A stretch of DNA of 64,000 nucleotides from Sphingobacterium oryzagri (lineage in GTDB: Bacteria > Bacteroidota > Bacteroidia > Sphingobacteriales > Sphingobacteriaceae). Shown here piece by piece: positions 1-8,508 of this stretch. The first letter of the stretch is position 1, and each line of letters opens with the position of its first letter. The stretch is from NCBI RefSeq assembly GCF_028736175.1, contig NZ_CP117880.1, positions 3,782,001 to 3,846,000 of the forward strand. The letters are read 5' to 3'. The notes beneath the pieces are model-generated. The model saw only the letters and a program-made list of their open reading frames with translations, had not been told where the DNA came from and searched no databases. Position numbers and translations under genes: made by a program.

Positions 1-543
1 GGCACGACCAACGTCTATACCTGGCGACATGCGCTCGCTACGGCTAGCTTTTTACAAGTTATCCAACGAAAAGCGAAAACCATCGGCATAGCCAATTGGG
101 CACAAATGGTCAATATTTTAGCGCCGATTATGAGTGACGAAGATGGCTCGGTTAAACAAACTATTTTTTATCCGCTACAGGCCTATCGGCAATATGGTCT
201 TGGCGAATCTATCGTAGCGGAAAGCCATTCGCCAACACTTCCCGGAGGAATAGTCGCGCTAGATCTTTCGGCAACCATCGATCGGGAAAAGAAGTTGCTG
301 ACACTTTTTGCAGTAAACAGAAGTCTGCAGGAAATACAGGCTCCGCTCACACTAAACAATGCAAAGATCAAAGAAGTAAAAAGCAAGATCAGCTATTCGT
401 CGAGCAGCCTGGAGGCAAAAAACACCTTGGCAGCAAAGGAAGTGGATGTGGTTCAGGTTGCTGAACAGAAAAATATCCAGCAAAACAAACCGTTGACGTT
501 TGCAAGCGAATCGATAACGATCTACACGTTCACGTTGCAATAG
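1..543 (+). CDS. alpha-L-arabinofuranosidase, GH51-type, C-terminal fragment
   Basis: The reading frame is open from the first base of the window to a TAG at 541-543, so only about the last 180 residues are present. The opening residues (TNVYTWRHALATASFLQ) and the following IANWAQMVNILAPIM stretch are the typical end of the GH51 catalytic barrel, where the family has a conserved helix and the VN.LAPI motif. The remaining ~100 residues form the C-terminal beta-sandwich seen in GH51 enzymes. The family removes terminal arabinofuranosyl residues from plant arabinoxylan or arabinan. The catalytic glutamates lie upstream of the window, so activity cannot be judged here. The next gene is a secreted DUF1349 protein on the same strand, which fits a carbohydrate-use locus extending to the left. 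Confidence 0.8.
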   Translation, partial: GTTNVYTWRHALATASFLQVIQRKAKTIGIANWAQMVNILAPIMSDEDGSVKQTIFYPLQAYRQYGLGESIVAESHSPTLPGGIVALDLSATIDREKKLLTLFAVNRSLQEIQAPLTLNNAKIKEVKSKISYSSSSLEAKNTLAAKEVDVVQVAEQKNIQQNKPLTFASESITIYTFTLQ

Positions 544-750
544 TGATGACAACAGTGCAGCCACATACATTCGCGAGTAGTTTCTCGATCAGCGTATGGA
601 AGAATGGTGCTACGTTATGTGCAGTTAGCTGGTTGGCGAAGCTTACAGGGATAAAAAATGGTTATTTTTCAGTATTGCATAGCTTCCTAACGCTGACTAC
701 ATTTGTCGCAACATACGCGGATCAAACGCTGTATTCAAAAAAAACATTAT

Positions 751-1413
751 ATGCAGATCTTAAAAAACTTCCTACTGTTGCTTTTATTACAACTGTTCAT
801 ACTCGTTAGCTACAGCCAACAACGCCCTAGCATGACCTGGTTTAACGAGCCCGACTCGTGGAAACATGAAAACGGCAAACTTACTTTTTTTACAACGGCT
901 AAAACAGATTATTGGCGCATCTCCCATTACGGCTTCACGGTAGACGATGCCCCGTTTTACTACAGTACACGTGGAGGCGAGTTTGAAGTAAAAGTGAAGA
1001 TCAGCGCAGCTTATCAAACACGGTTTGACCAATCGGGCTTAATGTTACGCATCGATCACGAAAACTATATCAAAGCCGGAATCGAGTTTGTCGATGGTAA
1101 ATACAACCTCAGCACCGTGGTAACTCACCACACCAGTGATTGGAGTGTCATCACGCTAGACAAACCACTACCCTATGTTTGGATAAAAGCTATACGTCGG
1201 CTTGATGCCGTAGAGATTTTTTATTCTTTTGATGATAAGACGTACACAATGATGCGCAACGCCTGGCTACAGGATAATCGGCCAGTAATGGTGGGTTTGA
1301 TGGCCGCAAGCCCAGATGGAGAAGGATTTGAAGCGAATTTTGAACATTTTAGCATCAAACATCTACCCGATCAGCGACGTGCAGAATGGCTGGAAAAACA
1401 CCATACGCCTTAA
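751..1413 (+). CDS. secreted DUF1349 / concanavalin-like lectin-fold protein
   Basis: Product of 220 aa. I place the start at the ATG at 751, because it begins directly with a signal peptide (MQILKNFLLLLLLQLFILVSYSQ); an upstream in-frame TTG at 703 would add 16 basic residues before it. The mature part begins with MTWFNEPDSW and carries the pattern of the DUF1349 family: DYWRISHYGF, then FEVKVKISA, DQSGLMLRID, WIKAIRRLDAVEIFYSFD and VGLMAASPDGEGF. This family has a concanavalin A-like fold and is often found beside glycoside hydrolases. It follows the GH51 gene with a 207-nt gap, so joint transcription is possible but not shown. Its substrate is unknown; periplasmic or surface carbohydrate binding is an inference. 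Confidence 0.7.
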   Translation: MQILKNFLLLLLLQLFILVSYSQQRPSMTWFNEPDSWKHENGKLTFFTTAKTDYWRISHYGFTVDDAPFYYSTRGGEFEVKVKISAAYQTRFDQSGLMLRIDHENYIKAGIEFVDGKYNLSTVVTHHTSDWSVITLDKPLPYVWIKAIRRLDAVEIFYSFDDKTYTMMRNAWLQDNRPVMVGLMAASPDGEGFEANFEHFSIKHLPDQRRAEWLEKHHTP

Positions 1414-1427
1414 CCGTTGACCGTAGT

Positions 1428-1456
1428 CGCACTGCGCTGATCACGGGCGCTGTGCG
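1428..1456. terminator. hairpin between convergent genes
   Basis: CGCACTGCGC at 1428-1437 and GCGCTGTGCG at 1447-1456 form a GC-rich stem with one central T:T mismatch and a 9-nt loop. It lies in the 44-nt gap between the convergent DUF1349 and LuxR-type genes. There is no U-tract, so it may be a transcript 3'-end stabiliser rather than a classical intrinsic terminator. Confidence 0.4.
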
Positions 1457-1457
1457 G

Positions 1458-2267
1458 CTAACATATACCTAGCCTTTCTCCGACGACACAAGCCGCTGCC
1501 GAATTTTTAACATTTAACTTCTCTAAAATATTTTGGCGATGCCGATTGACGGTATTGACACTGATAGATAACCTAGCCGCAATCTCTTTACTGGTATGGC
1601 CCTTTTTAATGTCGTGTAAAATTTCCCGTTCGCGTATAGAGAGCATCGCCCGCAGCTTTTCCTTATTCAAAGCAAGCTGCTCGCCCGTGATTGTATTCAG
1701 AATAAAGTGTTTATGTTCTCCATCCCGATAATCGCGATCAGCAATATTATACAAGCATAGCGCAAAGCGCAAACTGCCGTTAGCAGGTGAAGAAATGTAA
1801 AAAATACGATGCTTTACCGGCAGATATGCTCCCTCAAGGCTGCGCATGCGCAACAGATTGATACCGCAAAAATCTTGTTGCCTGCCGACAGCTAATTCTC
1901 TGGACAAACCAAAAAACTGCAATTCCATCAAGTGCTTGTTAAGCAGATCGTCGGGATGGATACACGCAAAAATAGCCTCTTCCCAAATAGAGTCAATTTC
2001 TGAAAATTTAGATTGATCGGGCAGCGCTAATGATGCACTCCAGCTACCATAATATACATAACTTTTCGCGGTCTTTAGATCGCTCAGCACAGCGATGGCA
2101 TTCTCTACAGCGGCATAGCCTTTAGCCAGCTGCTTGTAAACAGCTAGCTCGGCCTGATCTTTGTCGCCGTCTTCGAAAGTTTGGCCAAGCAGCTGCTGGC
2201 TTAAATCGTCTTTAATATCCATATCCTCTGCTGTTGTACTGGACAAGTTAGAAAAAAACGATCCCAT
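1458..2267 (-). CDS. LuxR-family transcriptional regulator
   Basis: Product of 269 aa. The C-terminal ~60 residues are a LuxR/FixJ helix-turn-helix: LSIREREILHDIKKG, then TSKEIAARLSISVNTVNRHR and QNILEKLNVKNSAAA. The N-terminal ~190 residues have no receiver domain. They look like the PAS-like sensor region of Bacteroidota LuxR regulators (HRIFYISSPANGSLRFALCLYNIA resembles a PAS core), so the protein is probably a one-component regulator. It is divergent from the XRE gene across a 285-nt intergenic region. Target genes and signal cannot be read from the sequence. Confidence 0.75.
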   Translation of the reverse strand: MGSFFSNLSSTTAEDMDIKDDLSQQLLGQTFEDGDKDQAELAVYKQLAKGYAAVENAIAVLSDLKTAKSYVYYGSWSASLALPDQSKFSEIDSIWEEAIFACIHPDDLLNKHLMELQFFGLSRELAVGRQQDFCGINLLRMRSLEGAYLPVKHRIFYISSPANGSLRFALCLYNIADRDYRDGEHKHFILNTITGEQLALNKEKLRAMLSIREREILHDIKKGHTSKEIAARLSISVNTVNRHRQNILEKLNVKNSAAACVVGERLGIC

Positions 2268-2471
2268 TTTCGCCTAAAATTTGCTATTCATGAATATTAA
2301 CCTGCACTAAAACGTCCTGCTTATGCAGCGTAAGGGATCGTTTGCAAACTAAAGTCATGGTGCGAGCTGGATGGTAAGCGCCAAGTAAATAGCTTAACAA
2401 ACTCGCTCATCTAACTAAGTAGCTACGCGAAATAAAATCTACCAAAATAGTAGACTATTATTATTTTTCGC

Positions 2472-2479
2472 TATCTTTG
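2472..2479 (+). promoter_or_regulatory. -7 element TATCTTTG, likely XRE gene promoter
   Basis: Exact match to the Bacteroidota -7 consensus TAnnTTTG. No TTG/TTTG box is visible 17-21 nt upstream. A transcript starting about 7 nt downstream would have a leader of ~66 nt to the ATG at 2553. Confidence 0.4.
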
Positions 2480-2552
2480 TGCGTATGCTTGCGATAGCCA
2501 TTGGGTGAACAAGTTTCGCAAGCATAGATACTCGATTGAACGACTTAGCCGT

Positions 2553-2885
2553 ATGAAAGCACAAAAAGTTATAGAACAAATAAAAAGTCGAAGAAAAGAA
2601 CTGAAACTTTCGCAATCCGACATGGCGGGATTACTATATACTTCCTTGAAAACCTATCAAAATATTGAAAGTGGTATAACGAAGATGGATATCGAGCGCT
2701 TAGAACAGATAGCCGCTATTTTGAAAACAGACGTATCGCAGCTCCTGCTGACGGAAACCACATCGCCTGCGAGCGAAAAGGCGCTCTATCAAAAAATAAT
2801 AGCCGATAAAGAAAGCTACATCACGCATCTCGAAGAGAGTTTAAAATTTTATCGCGAAATTATACGTGAAAACAACCTTATTTAA
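2553..2885 (+). CDS. XRE-family helix-turn-helix regulator
   Basis: Product of 110 aa from the ATG at 2553; a GTG at 2505 would add 16 residues (MNKFRKHRYSIERLSR) and cannot be excluded. Residues ~5-62 form an HTH_3 domain: IKSRRKELKLSQSDMAGLL is helices 1-2 and SLKTYQNIESGITKMDIERL is the recognition region, followed by AAILKTDVSQLL. The C-terminal ~40 residues (ALYQKIIADKESYITHLEES) are predicted coiled coil and may dimerise. This small HTH-plus-coil design is common in Bacteroidota. It stands alone, with a -7 element at 2472 upstream and an outer-membrane protein gene downstream. Its targets are unknown. Confidence 0.8.
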   Translation: MKAQKVIEQIKSRRKELKLSQSDMAGLLYTSLKTYQNIESGITKMDIERLEQIAAILKTDVSQLLLTETTSPASEKALYQKIIADKESYITHLEESLKFYREIIRENNLI

Positions 2886-3029
2886 ATAGCACTTTTACGT
2901 AGTTAATTTTCGAGGCAAAGTATTTCTACTGACTTTCTTCAGTAAATAGTCAATATTTTTCAATAGGTGCTTGTTGTTTGGCAACTTTTGTCTACATTAG
3001 AACGCAATATCTTTTATATTGCTAAAAAC

Positions 3030-4175
3030 ATGCGCATACACACCCTCGCCTTCTTTTCGCTAATTTTTGTGCTGCTTGGCAGCACAGAGCTGCACGCCCA
3101 GAAGTGGAAAAATGGTTGGGTAGGGCGTTATGTCAATTCGATCATCAACGATACGACCGCCGCCGATAAATCGACACTTACTGTTTACCCCACCTTCGCC
3201 TCGGCGCCAGAAACAGGCGTTGAGCTCGGTGCCTCCATATTAAAATTATTTTACGCCAATGCGGATACGCTCAATAGGCTGAGCGAAATGCAAGCCTTTA
3301 CCTTTTTCACGTTCAAGGGACAATACGGGTTGGTGTTGGACAATGCGATATACGGCGATAAAGACAAATGGTTTTTTCTTGGTGAAACCAAAATCCAGCA
3401 ATTTCCGCTCTCTTATTATGGCATTGGGCCTGCCACGCCCGCAGACAATCCAGCCAGAGTCGATGCTTTTCAGGTATTATTCAAGCAGCGGGTGCTTCGC
3501 AAAATAAAAAAGAATCTTTTTATCGGCCCGGAGATTGATTATCAGCTGCTCTCTGGCGTAAATTTTGAACAGCCGGCCGAAGGCGAGCCTTATCCAATTC
3601 CTACGGGTGGTAATGGTACACAAAATATCGGCGTGGGTGTTGGCTTGGTGTATGATAACAGGCATAATGTGCTTAATGTGCGCGAAGGAATTTTTGGCGA
3701 ATTAGCCTACTTGAAAAGCTTCAAAGGTTTTATCAGCGATCAAAGCTTTGGAACGATCAATATGGAAGTGCGATCGTACCATACCTTGTTTAAAAACAAT
3801 GTATTGGCCTGGCAGATAAAAGGACAGTTTTTACATGGCGACGCGCCTTTCAACCAGTTGGCCCTGTTAGGTGGAGATCGCCTTATGCGCGGCTATTATT
3901 TAGGACGCTATCGCGATAATAACCTGCTGGCAGCACAAGCTGAATATCGTATTTTACCGTTTGCCTTCAGCAAGCGATTGGGCGCAGCAGTCTTCGCTTC
4001 TGCCGGTGCAGTTTCACCTACAATTGGCGGATTTCAAGCTCGAAATATCCGCGTTGCTGGCGGCGTTGGGCTACGTTATTTGCTGTTTCCGAAAAAAGAT
4101 ATATACATTCGCTTTGATGTAGGCTTTACTAAAGAAGGCGCGAATTTTTATATATTCAATGGTGAGGCGTTTTAG
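3030..4175 (+). CDS. Omp85/BamA-like outer-membrane beta-barrel protein without POTRA repeats
   Basis: Product of 381 aa from the ATG at 3030, which starts a signal peptide (MRIHTLAFFSLIFVLLGSTELHAQ). A GTG at 2967 would add 21 residues before it and is less likely. The mature part has the pattern of the D15/surface-antigen barrel: YPTFASAPETGVELG, IGVGVGLVYDNRHNVLNVREG and the family hallmark LLGGDRLMRGYYLGRYRDNN (the L6-loop VRGY-type motif), then AEYRILPF and GLRYLLFPKKDIYIRFDVGF near the end. There is no room for POTRA domains, so it is a barrel-only member, a class frequent in Bacteroidota. It is transcribed alone; the substrate or role is unknown. Confidence 0.75.
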   Translation: MRIHTLAFFSLIFVLLGSTELHAQKWKNGWVGRYVNSIINDTTAADKSTLTVYPTFASAPETGVELGASILKLFYANADTLNRLSEMQAFTFFTFKGQYGLVLDNAIYGDKDKWFFLGETKIQQFPLSYYGIGPATPADNPARVDAFQVLFKQRVLRKIKKNLFIGPEIDYQLLSGVNFEQPAEGEPYPIPTGGNGTQNIGVGVGLVYDNRHNVLNVREGIFGELAYLKSFKGFISDQSFGTINMEVRSYHTLFKNNVLAWQIKGQFLHGDAPFNQLALLGGDRLMRGYYLGRYRDNNLLAAQAEYRILPFAFSKRLGAAVFASAGAVSPTIGGFQARNIRVAGGVGLRYLLFPKKDIYIRFDVGFTKEGANFYIFNGEAF

Positions 4176-4240
4176 ACACCTCTTTATAACATAATACCGA
4201 CATTCGCCCAGTGTATCAACTTTCGTAGATCTTCCCGCGT

Positions 4241-4753
4241 TTAGGCGGTAAGTATTTTTTCGAACGCTTTGCGTGCACTACCACGAAAATAAACCTCGCC
4301 GCAGTATTCATAGCCCGCTCTCTCAAAAATTTTCAGCATCGCTAAGTTATCAAAATTGGTATCGGCTTTGACGCTGTAAATACCATGCGCTTTCGCAAAT
4401 GCTTCGATATGGTATAACATCACTTTGGATAAGCCTTTTCCTACCTGATCTTCGCTAATAGCCACGCGATGAAAAACCACAAAATCGCCATCGCTTAGCC
4501 ATTTTCCCTGAATATCGGCATAGGCTGGCTCGTCGTTGATTAACAGGGCGCAATAACCAATAACCTGTTCTTCGGCCGTTAACACGAAACCCTGTGACTT
4601 TTCGATATCTGCCGCAATTACCGTTGGATTAGGGTATCCATCTTGCCATTGCGCGCTTCCATCGGCTTTTCTACGCAGTATTGCTCCTTGCAAGATCGTC
4701 CAGATTGTCGCTAGATCGTCTTGCACTGCTCTTCTAAACTTATATGCTGTCAT
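4241..4753 (-). CDS. GNAT-family N-acetyltransferase
   Basis: Product of 170 aa. I prefer the ATG at 4753 (MTAYKFRRAVQDDLATIW), where the GNAT fold begins; an upstream in-frame ATG at 4795 adds 14 residues without homologous pattern. Visible GNAT features are the N-terminal beta1-alpha1 unit, GYCALLINDEPAYADI, FVVFHRVAIS, the acetyl-CoA-binding turn QVGKGLSKVMLYHIE and a C-terminal NLAMLKIFERAGYEYCG, in which the FxxxGF/Y element of motif B is clear. It presumably acetylates a small amine or peptide in the cytoplasm; the acceptor cannot be inferred. It is convergent with the Omp85-like gene. Confidence 0.8.
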   Translation of the reverse strand: MTAYKFRRAVQDDLATIWTILQGAILRRKADGSAQWQDGYPNPTVIAADIEKSQGFVLTAEEQVIGYCALLINDEPAYADIQGKWLSDGDFVVFHRVAISEDQVGKGLSKVMLYHIEAFAKAHGIYSVKADTNFDNLAMLKIFERAGYEYCGEVYFRGSARKAFEKILTA

Positions 4754-4839
4754 CGTTATGCGAATATAAGCAGTCTTGGCGACAATTAATAGCAAAGCTT
4801 TTTTGAGCGTGCCAGGTCAGAAAAAGCATGAGCGGAACT

Positions 4840-5046
4840 TTATCTTATCCGACTAAAGCGAATACCGCCGATAATCATCAACGAAATAATGATAGCCGAC
4901 CAACCAGGATAATTTATAAATAAATAGATAGTTAGTCCGCAGCTCAATACCAGAAAGAAAAACAGGATTGCCTTTTTTAACGAATCCATATTAAACATCG
5001 CAATCACGGTCAATACCGCGCCTAAACACATAAAAGTTACTAACAT
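4840..5046 (-). CDS. small two-helix membrane protein, unknown function
   Basis: Product of 68 aa with two or three hydrophobic segments (MLVTFMCLGAVLTVIAMF; ILFFFLVLSCGLTIYLFI; AIIISLMIIGGIRF) and a basic C-terminus (RFSRIR). I do not recognise a family. The ATG at 5046 is the only plausible start. It lies 86 nt upstream of the GNAT gene on the same strand and could be transcribed with it. Low complexity and small size limit confidence that it is expressed. Confidence 0.5.
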   Translation of the reverse strand: MLVTFMCLGAVLTVIAMFNMDSLKKAILFFFLVLSCGLTIYLFINYPGWSAIIISLMIIGGIRFSRIR

Positions 5047-5194
5047 GTCGCAATGTAAGCTAATTATTGTTAATTATTTATTAAGTTTTTTTCTAAATGA
5101 CAGTTTTGTGAACATATTATTGTTAACAGCGAACGGTAATTTTCTGCATACGCTTACTTTTCTTTAACTTGTACAGGGTTTACATGCAGCTAAA

Positions 5195-5776
5195 ATGGAC
5201 GAGAAAACGATTGAGCAGCAACACTTTTCTACTGTAGCGGAATGGCGTAACTGGCTGGCGAACAACCACCAGACGAAAAATGGTATCTGGATGATTTGTT
5301 ATAAAAAATCTTCCGGACGCAGCGGCATATCATGGTCGGAAGCCGTAGATCAGGCACTGTGCTTCGGTTGGATAGATAGTCTGAAAAGATCGGTTAATGA
5401 TGACTACGCCATTCAATTTTTTGGAAAGCGAAAAGCAAAAAGTACCTGGTCTAAAATTAACAAAGAAAAAGTAGCGCGCTTGCTGGCGGAAGGACTGATC
5501 GTTAAAGCGGGATTGGATAGTATCGCACTGGCTAAAGAAAACGGCTCTTGGACTGTCTTGGATGAAGTGGAGGCACTCATCGTGCCTGCGGATCTCGAAG
5601 CGGCGCTAGCGCTTGAACCGGCGGCGGCAAATTTCTTTTACGCGCTAAGTAAATCAAACAAAAAGATGCTTCTCCAGTGGCTGGTGTTGGCGAAACAGCA
5701 GAGCACGCGCCTGAAACGTGTGCGAGAAATAGTACGTTGCGCAGCCGATGGTCAGAAACCGCCATCTTTTCGCTAG
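5195..5776 (+). CDS. YdeI/OmdA-family protein
   Basis: Product of 193 aa. The sequence has the YdeI-type pattern: an N-terminal FSTVAEWRNWLANNHQTKNGIWM, then KKSSGRSGISWSEAVDQALCFGWIDS, the KAKSTWSKINKEKVARL block, and a C-terminal segment in which a hydrophobic ALSKSNKKMLLQWLVLAKQ helix is followed by KRVREIVRCAADGQKP. The family is annotated as bacteriocin-protection or OmpD-associated and contains a DUF1801-related fold, but its biochemical role is not settled. The gene stands alone between a small membrane protein gene (divergent) and the antiporter. No clear promoter was found upstream. Confidence 0.75.
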   Translation: MDEKTIEQQHFSTVAEWRNWLANNHQTKNGIWMICYKKSSGRSGISWSEAVDQALCFGWIDSLKRSVNDDYAIQFFGKRKAKSTWSKINKEKVARLLAEGLIVKAGLDSIALAKENGSWTVLDEVEALIVPADLEAALALEPAAANFFYALSKSNKKMLLQWLVLAKQQSTRLKRVREIVRCAADGQKPPSFR

Positions 5777-5975
5777 CTTTTTCTATTTTCGTTCGTTTAC
5801 CTCATCATGCCATCCTTTACAAAAGCGAAGCATTAGCGCCCGTTTCGCTACCCGTCCGCACCTTTCATTACAAAAAAACACCGCCTTATTGCATAATCGG
5901 TTCTTCCAATTGCCAGATCGATGGTATCGCCGTATTTTCAACGCTGAATAGAAGAATTTGATTAGGCAAAAAGAT

Positions 5976-8252
5976 ATGAAGAAATTCAGAAATGCTATTT
6001 TTTATGTAGGGATAATCGGTGGGTTTTCCATATTGATGTATTGGATTATTTTGCAGGGCGTCACCTTAGAAGAAGGTAAAGATATCACTATTCCGACATC
6101 AGAAAACAATCAGTGGGCTGATTTTGTCAGCTCGCTTATCAGCAATGTGCAGCATCCATTAGCCATTTTGCTGGCCCAGATTGTCACCATCATTCTGGTG
6201 GCTCGTTTATTTGGCTGGATATGCGTCAAAATGAAGCAGCCTTCGGTTATTGGTGAAATGATTGCCGGTATCGTGCTTGGGCCGTCTCTGGTTGGCATGT
6301 ATTTTCCCGAATTTTCGGCCGCGCTATTTCCGAAAGAATCTTTGGGAAATCTACAGTTTTTGAGTCAGATTGGACTTATCCTGTTTATGTATATCGTGGG
6401 TATGGAAATCGACATGAAAATCTTGCGCCATAAGGCACACGATGCGGTAGTTATCAGCCATGCCAGCATCATCATGCCTTTCGTGATGGGACTTGGATTG
6501 GCGTATTTTCTGTACCACGAATTTGCGCCGGCTAATGTGCAATTTTTATCTTTCGGCCTTTTTGCAGGTATCGCCATGAGTATCACGGCTTTTCCGGTGT
6601 TGGCCCGGATTGTGCAGGAACGCGGCATTAATAAAACACGACTGGGCACCATCGTGATTACCTGCGCAGCAGCAGATGATATTACAGCCTGGTGTATATT
6701 GGCCGCCGTTATCGCGATCGTCAAAGCAGGTTCTTTTGGCAGTGCTGCATACACGATTTTATTGGCTATTGGCTACGTCATTATCATGATTCGTGTGGTG
6801 CGTCCGTTTTTGATACGCATTGGTGAGCTAAACACGTCAAAAGAAAGTTTAAACAAAGGGATTGTCGCGATCTTTTTTCTAGTACTGATTCTCTCCGCAT
6901 ATGCAACAGAGATTATCGGTATTCACGCCTTGTTTGGCGCATTTATCGCAGGCGCTATTATGCCTGAAAACGTAAAATTCCGAAGCATTTTTATTGAAAA
7001 GGTGGAAGATGTCGCTTTGGTACTTTTGCTGCCTTTATTTTTTGTTTTTACGGGCTTGCGCACGCAGATTGGCTTGCTTAATGATCCTTATCTCTGGAAA
7101 ATCACGGCTTTGATTTTCCTGGTTGCCGTGGTGGGAAAATTTGTAAGCAGTGCCTTGGCAGCCAAATTTGTCGGTCAAAATTGGCGGGACAGCCTAGCCA
7201 TTGGTGCGCTGATGAATACTCGCGGATTAACCGAACTGGTGGCGCTAAACATTGGCTACGATCTTGGTGTATTAACACCGGAACTTTTTTCGATGATGGT
7301 GATCATGGCACTGGCGACTACCTTCATGACGGGCCCAACTTTAGACCTGATCGATTGGCTATTTAAACGAAAAAAAGCTACAAGTGCGGTGGAGACGCTC
7401 GTGGATCGTTTCAAAGTACTTATTTCTTTTAGCAACCCGCAATCGGGCCGAGCGCTTTTCCGTCTTGCGCATAGCCTGACAAAAAAGGATCAAGACAATA
7501 CGCAAATTAGCGCGATGCACATTGTTGATACGCAAAAGCTGCATCATTATGACACGGATCAATTGGAGCAGGAAAAATTTCAGGTGCTGTTTGACGAATC
7601 GCGCATGCTCGACAGAAAAGTCACGACCATGTTCAAGGCATCTGCAGACGTGGATGCAGAGATTATTGATGTGGTAAACAACGAAGATCAATTTGATTTA
7701 TTACTCGTTGGCCTCGGCCAATCTATTTACAAGGGAACCTTATTGGGCAATGTATTGGGTTTCACCACGCGTTTAATCAATCCGGAAAAACTGATGAACA
7801 CCGTAACGGGTAAAGAGCAACTCTTTCAAAAGCATAGCTTCGATGAAGGGCTAAGTAAGATTATCGCTAAAGTGAATACGCCCGTCGGTATCCTGATCAA
7901 CAAAAATTTCCGACAAGCGTCTCGCGTATTGGTAAGATTAGATGGTGCCGAAGATGAGCACCTGCTTTATTTTGCATCGCGGTTGGTGCGTTGCAACGAT
8001 TCGCAGGTAGATTTTGCTGTTCTAGATCCCGCCGCGCAACAGGGAAAATTAGCGGAAAAGCTACAAAAATTAGAACTCGATTTCTCCAACCAGGTAACGG
8101 TTTTCCGTGATGTTCCTACGGAAAATATGTCGGAATATGATTTGATCATGGTAAGTAACAGCAGTTGGACAGCTACTTGGGCAGCAGAGGATGAAAAAAG
8201 ATATGCGAATGCTTCGATATTGATTTTATCTAAACCGAAACGCAAGATTTAG
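5976..8252 (+). CDS. CPA2-family cation:proton antiporter with C-terminal UspA-like domain
   Basis: Product of 758 aa from the ATG at 5976 (MKKFRNAIFYVGIIGGF); a TTG at 5958 is also in frame. An extra N-terminal membrane helix (~8-28) is followed by ~12 helices of the Na_H_Exchanger fold (~60-460). Family marks include GEMIAGIVLGPSLVG, AGIAMSITAFPVLARI, CAAADDITAWCILA with the tandem acidic residues of the ion site, and ALMNTRGLTELVALNIGYD. Residues ~480-755 are soluble and look like two universal-stress-like subdomains (MHIVDTQKLHHYDT; DLLLVGLGQSIYKG; ILINKNFRQASRVLV; DLIMVSNSSW), which probably gate or sense. It is expected to exchange Na+ or K+ for H+ across the inner membrane. A strong terminator follows at once, so it is monocistronic. 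Confidence 0.88.
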   Translation: MKKFRNAIFYVGIIGGFSILMYWIILQGVTLEEGKDITIPTSENNQWADFVSSLISNVQHPLAILLAQIVTIILVARLFGWICVKMKQPSVIGEMIAGIVLGPSLVGMYFPEFSAALFPKESLGNLQFLSQIGLILFMYIVGMEIDMKILRHKAHDAVVISHASIIMPFVMGLGLAYFLYHEFAPANVQFLSFGLFAGIAMSITAFPVLARIVQERGINKTRLGTIVITCAAADDITAWCILAAVIAIVKAGSFGSAAYTILLAIGYVIIMIRVVRPFLIRIGELNTSKESLNKGIVAIFFLVLILSAYATEIIGIHALFGAFIAGAIMPENVKFRSIFIEKVEDVALVLLLPLFFVFTGLRTQIGLLNDPYLWKITALIFLVAVVGKFVSSALAAKFVGQNWRDSLAIGALMNTRGLTELVALNIGYDLGVLTPELFSMMVIMALATTFMTGPTLDLIDWLFKRKKATSAVETLVDRFKVLISFSNPQSGRALFRLAHSLTKKDQDNTQISAMHIVDTQKLHHYDTDQLEQEKFQVLFDESRMLDRKVTTMFKASADVDAEIIDVVNNEDQFDLLLVGLGQSIYKGTLLGNVLGFTTRLINPEKLMNTVTGKEQLFQKHSFDEGLSKIIAKVNTPVGILINKNFRQASRVLVRLDGAEDEHLLYFASRLVRCNDSQVDFAVLDPAAQQGKLAEKLQKLELDFSNQVTVFRDVPTENMSEYDLIMVSNSSWTATWAAEDEKRYANASILILSKPKRKI

Positions 8253-8260
8253 CGATCGGA

Positions 8261-8296
8261 AAACGGGAGTCTTTCATGGAAATGCTCCCGTTTTTT
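8261..8296 (+). terminator. intrinsic terminator of the antiporter gene
   Basis: AACGGGAG (8262-8269) pairs with CTCCCGTT (8285-8292), and T6 follows at 8291-8296. It lies 9 nt after the antiporter stop codon. Confidence 0.85.
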
Positions 8297-8352
8297 ATGA
8301 AAAACAAGCGGTCGGACAGACCGTCAATAGGCGGGCTAAAAAGGGGATGAAC

Positions 8353-8474
8353 GACGACGAAGCAATCTTACAATAAAAGTATAGATTGCGTCGTCATGTT
8401 TCCTCGCAATGACCACTTGGAGTCTTACCTCTTATAAAAATGAAGATTGCTTCGTCATACTTTCTCGCGATGAC
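8353..8474. repeat. cluster of three REP-like intergenic repeat units
   Basis: Unit A (about 8353-8369, inverted) reads on the minus strand AAGATTGCTTCGTCGTC. Units B (8383-8413) and C (8444-8474) are direct copies, 26 of 31 bases identical, running from AGATTGC through TCGTCAT to a final TCGC.ATGAC. In B, ATTGCG and CGCAAT form an inverted pair, as do GTCAT and ATGAC. The unit resembles the AGATTGCTTCGTC...CGCAATGAC element I know as a widespread non-coding dispersed repeat. It occupies the intergenic space after the antiporter terminator; the rest of 8297-8508 holds nothing else I can name. Confidence 0.7.
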
Positions 8475-8508
8475 GCCTATTTGTTTTAGGTCAACTTATT
8501 GAATCTGC

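Noticed and set aside
543-809. Plus-strand 88-codon frame after the GH51 fragment
   Set aside because: It overlaps the true start and signal peptide of the DUF1349 protein in another frame and has no known pattern.
5677-5961. Plus-strand 94-codon and 67-codon frames between YdeI and antiporter
   Set aside because: They overlap the 3' end of the YdeI gene out of frame and contain no domain features.
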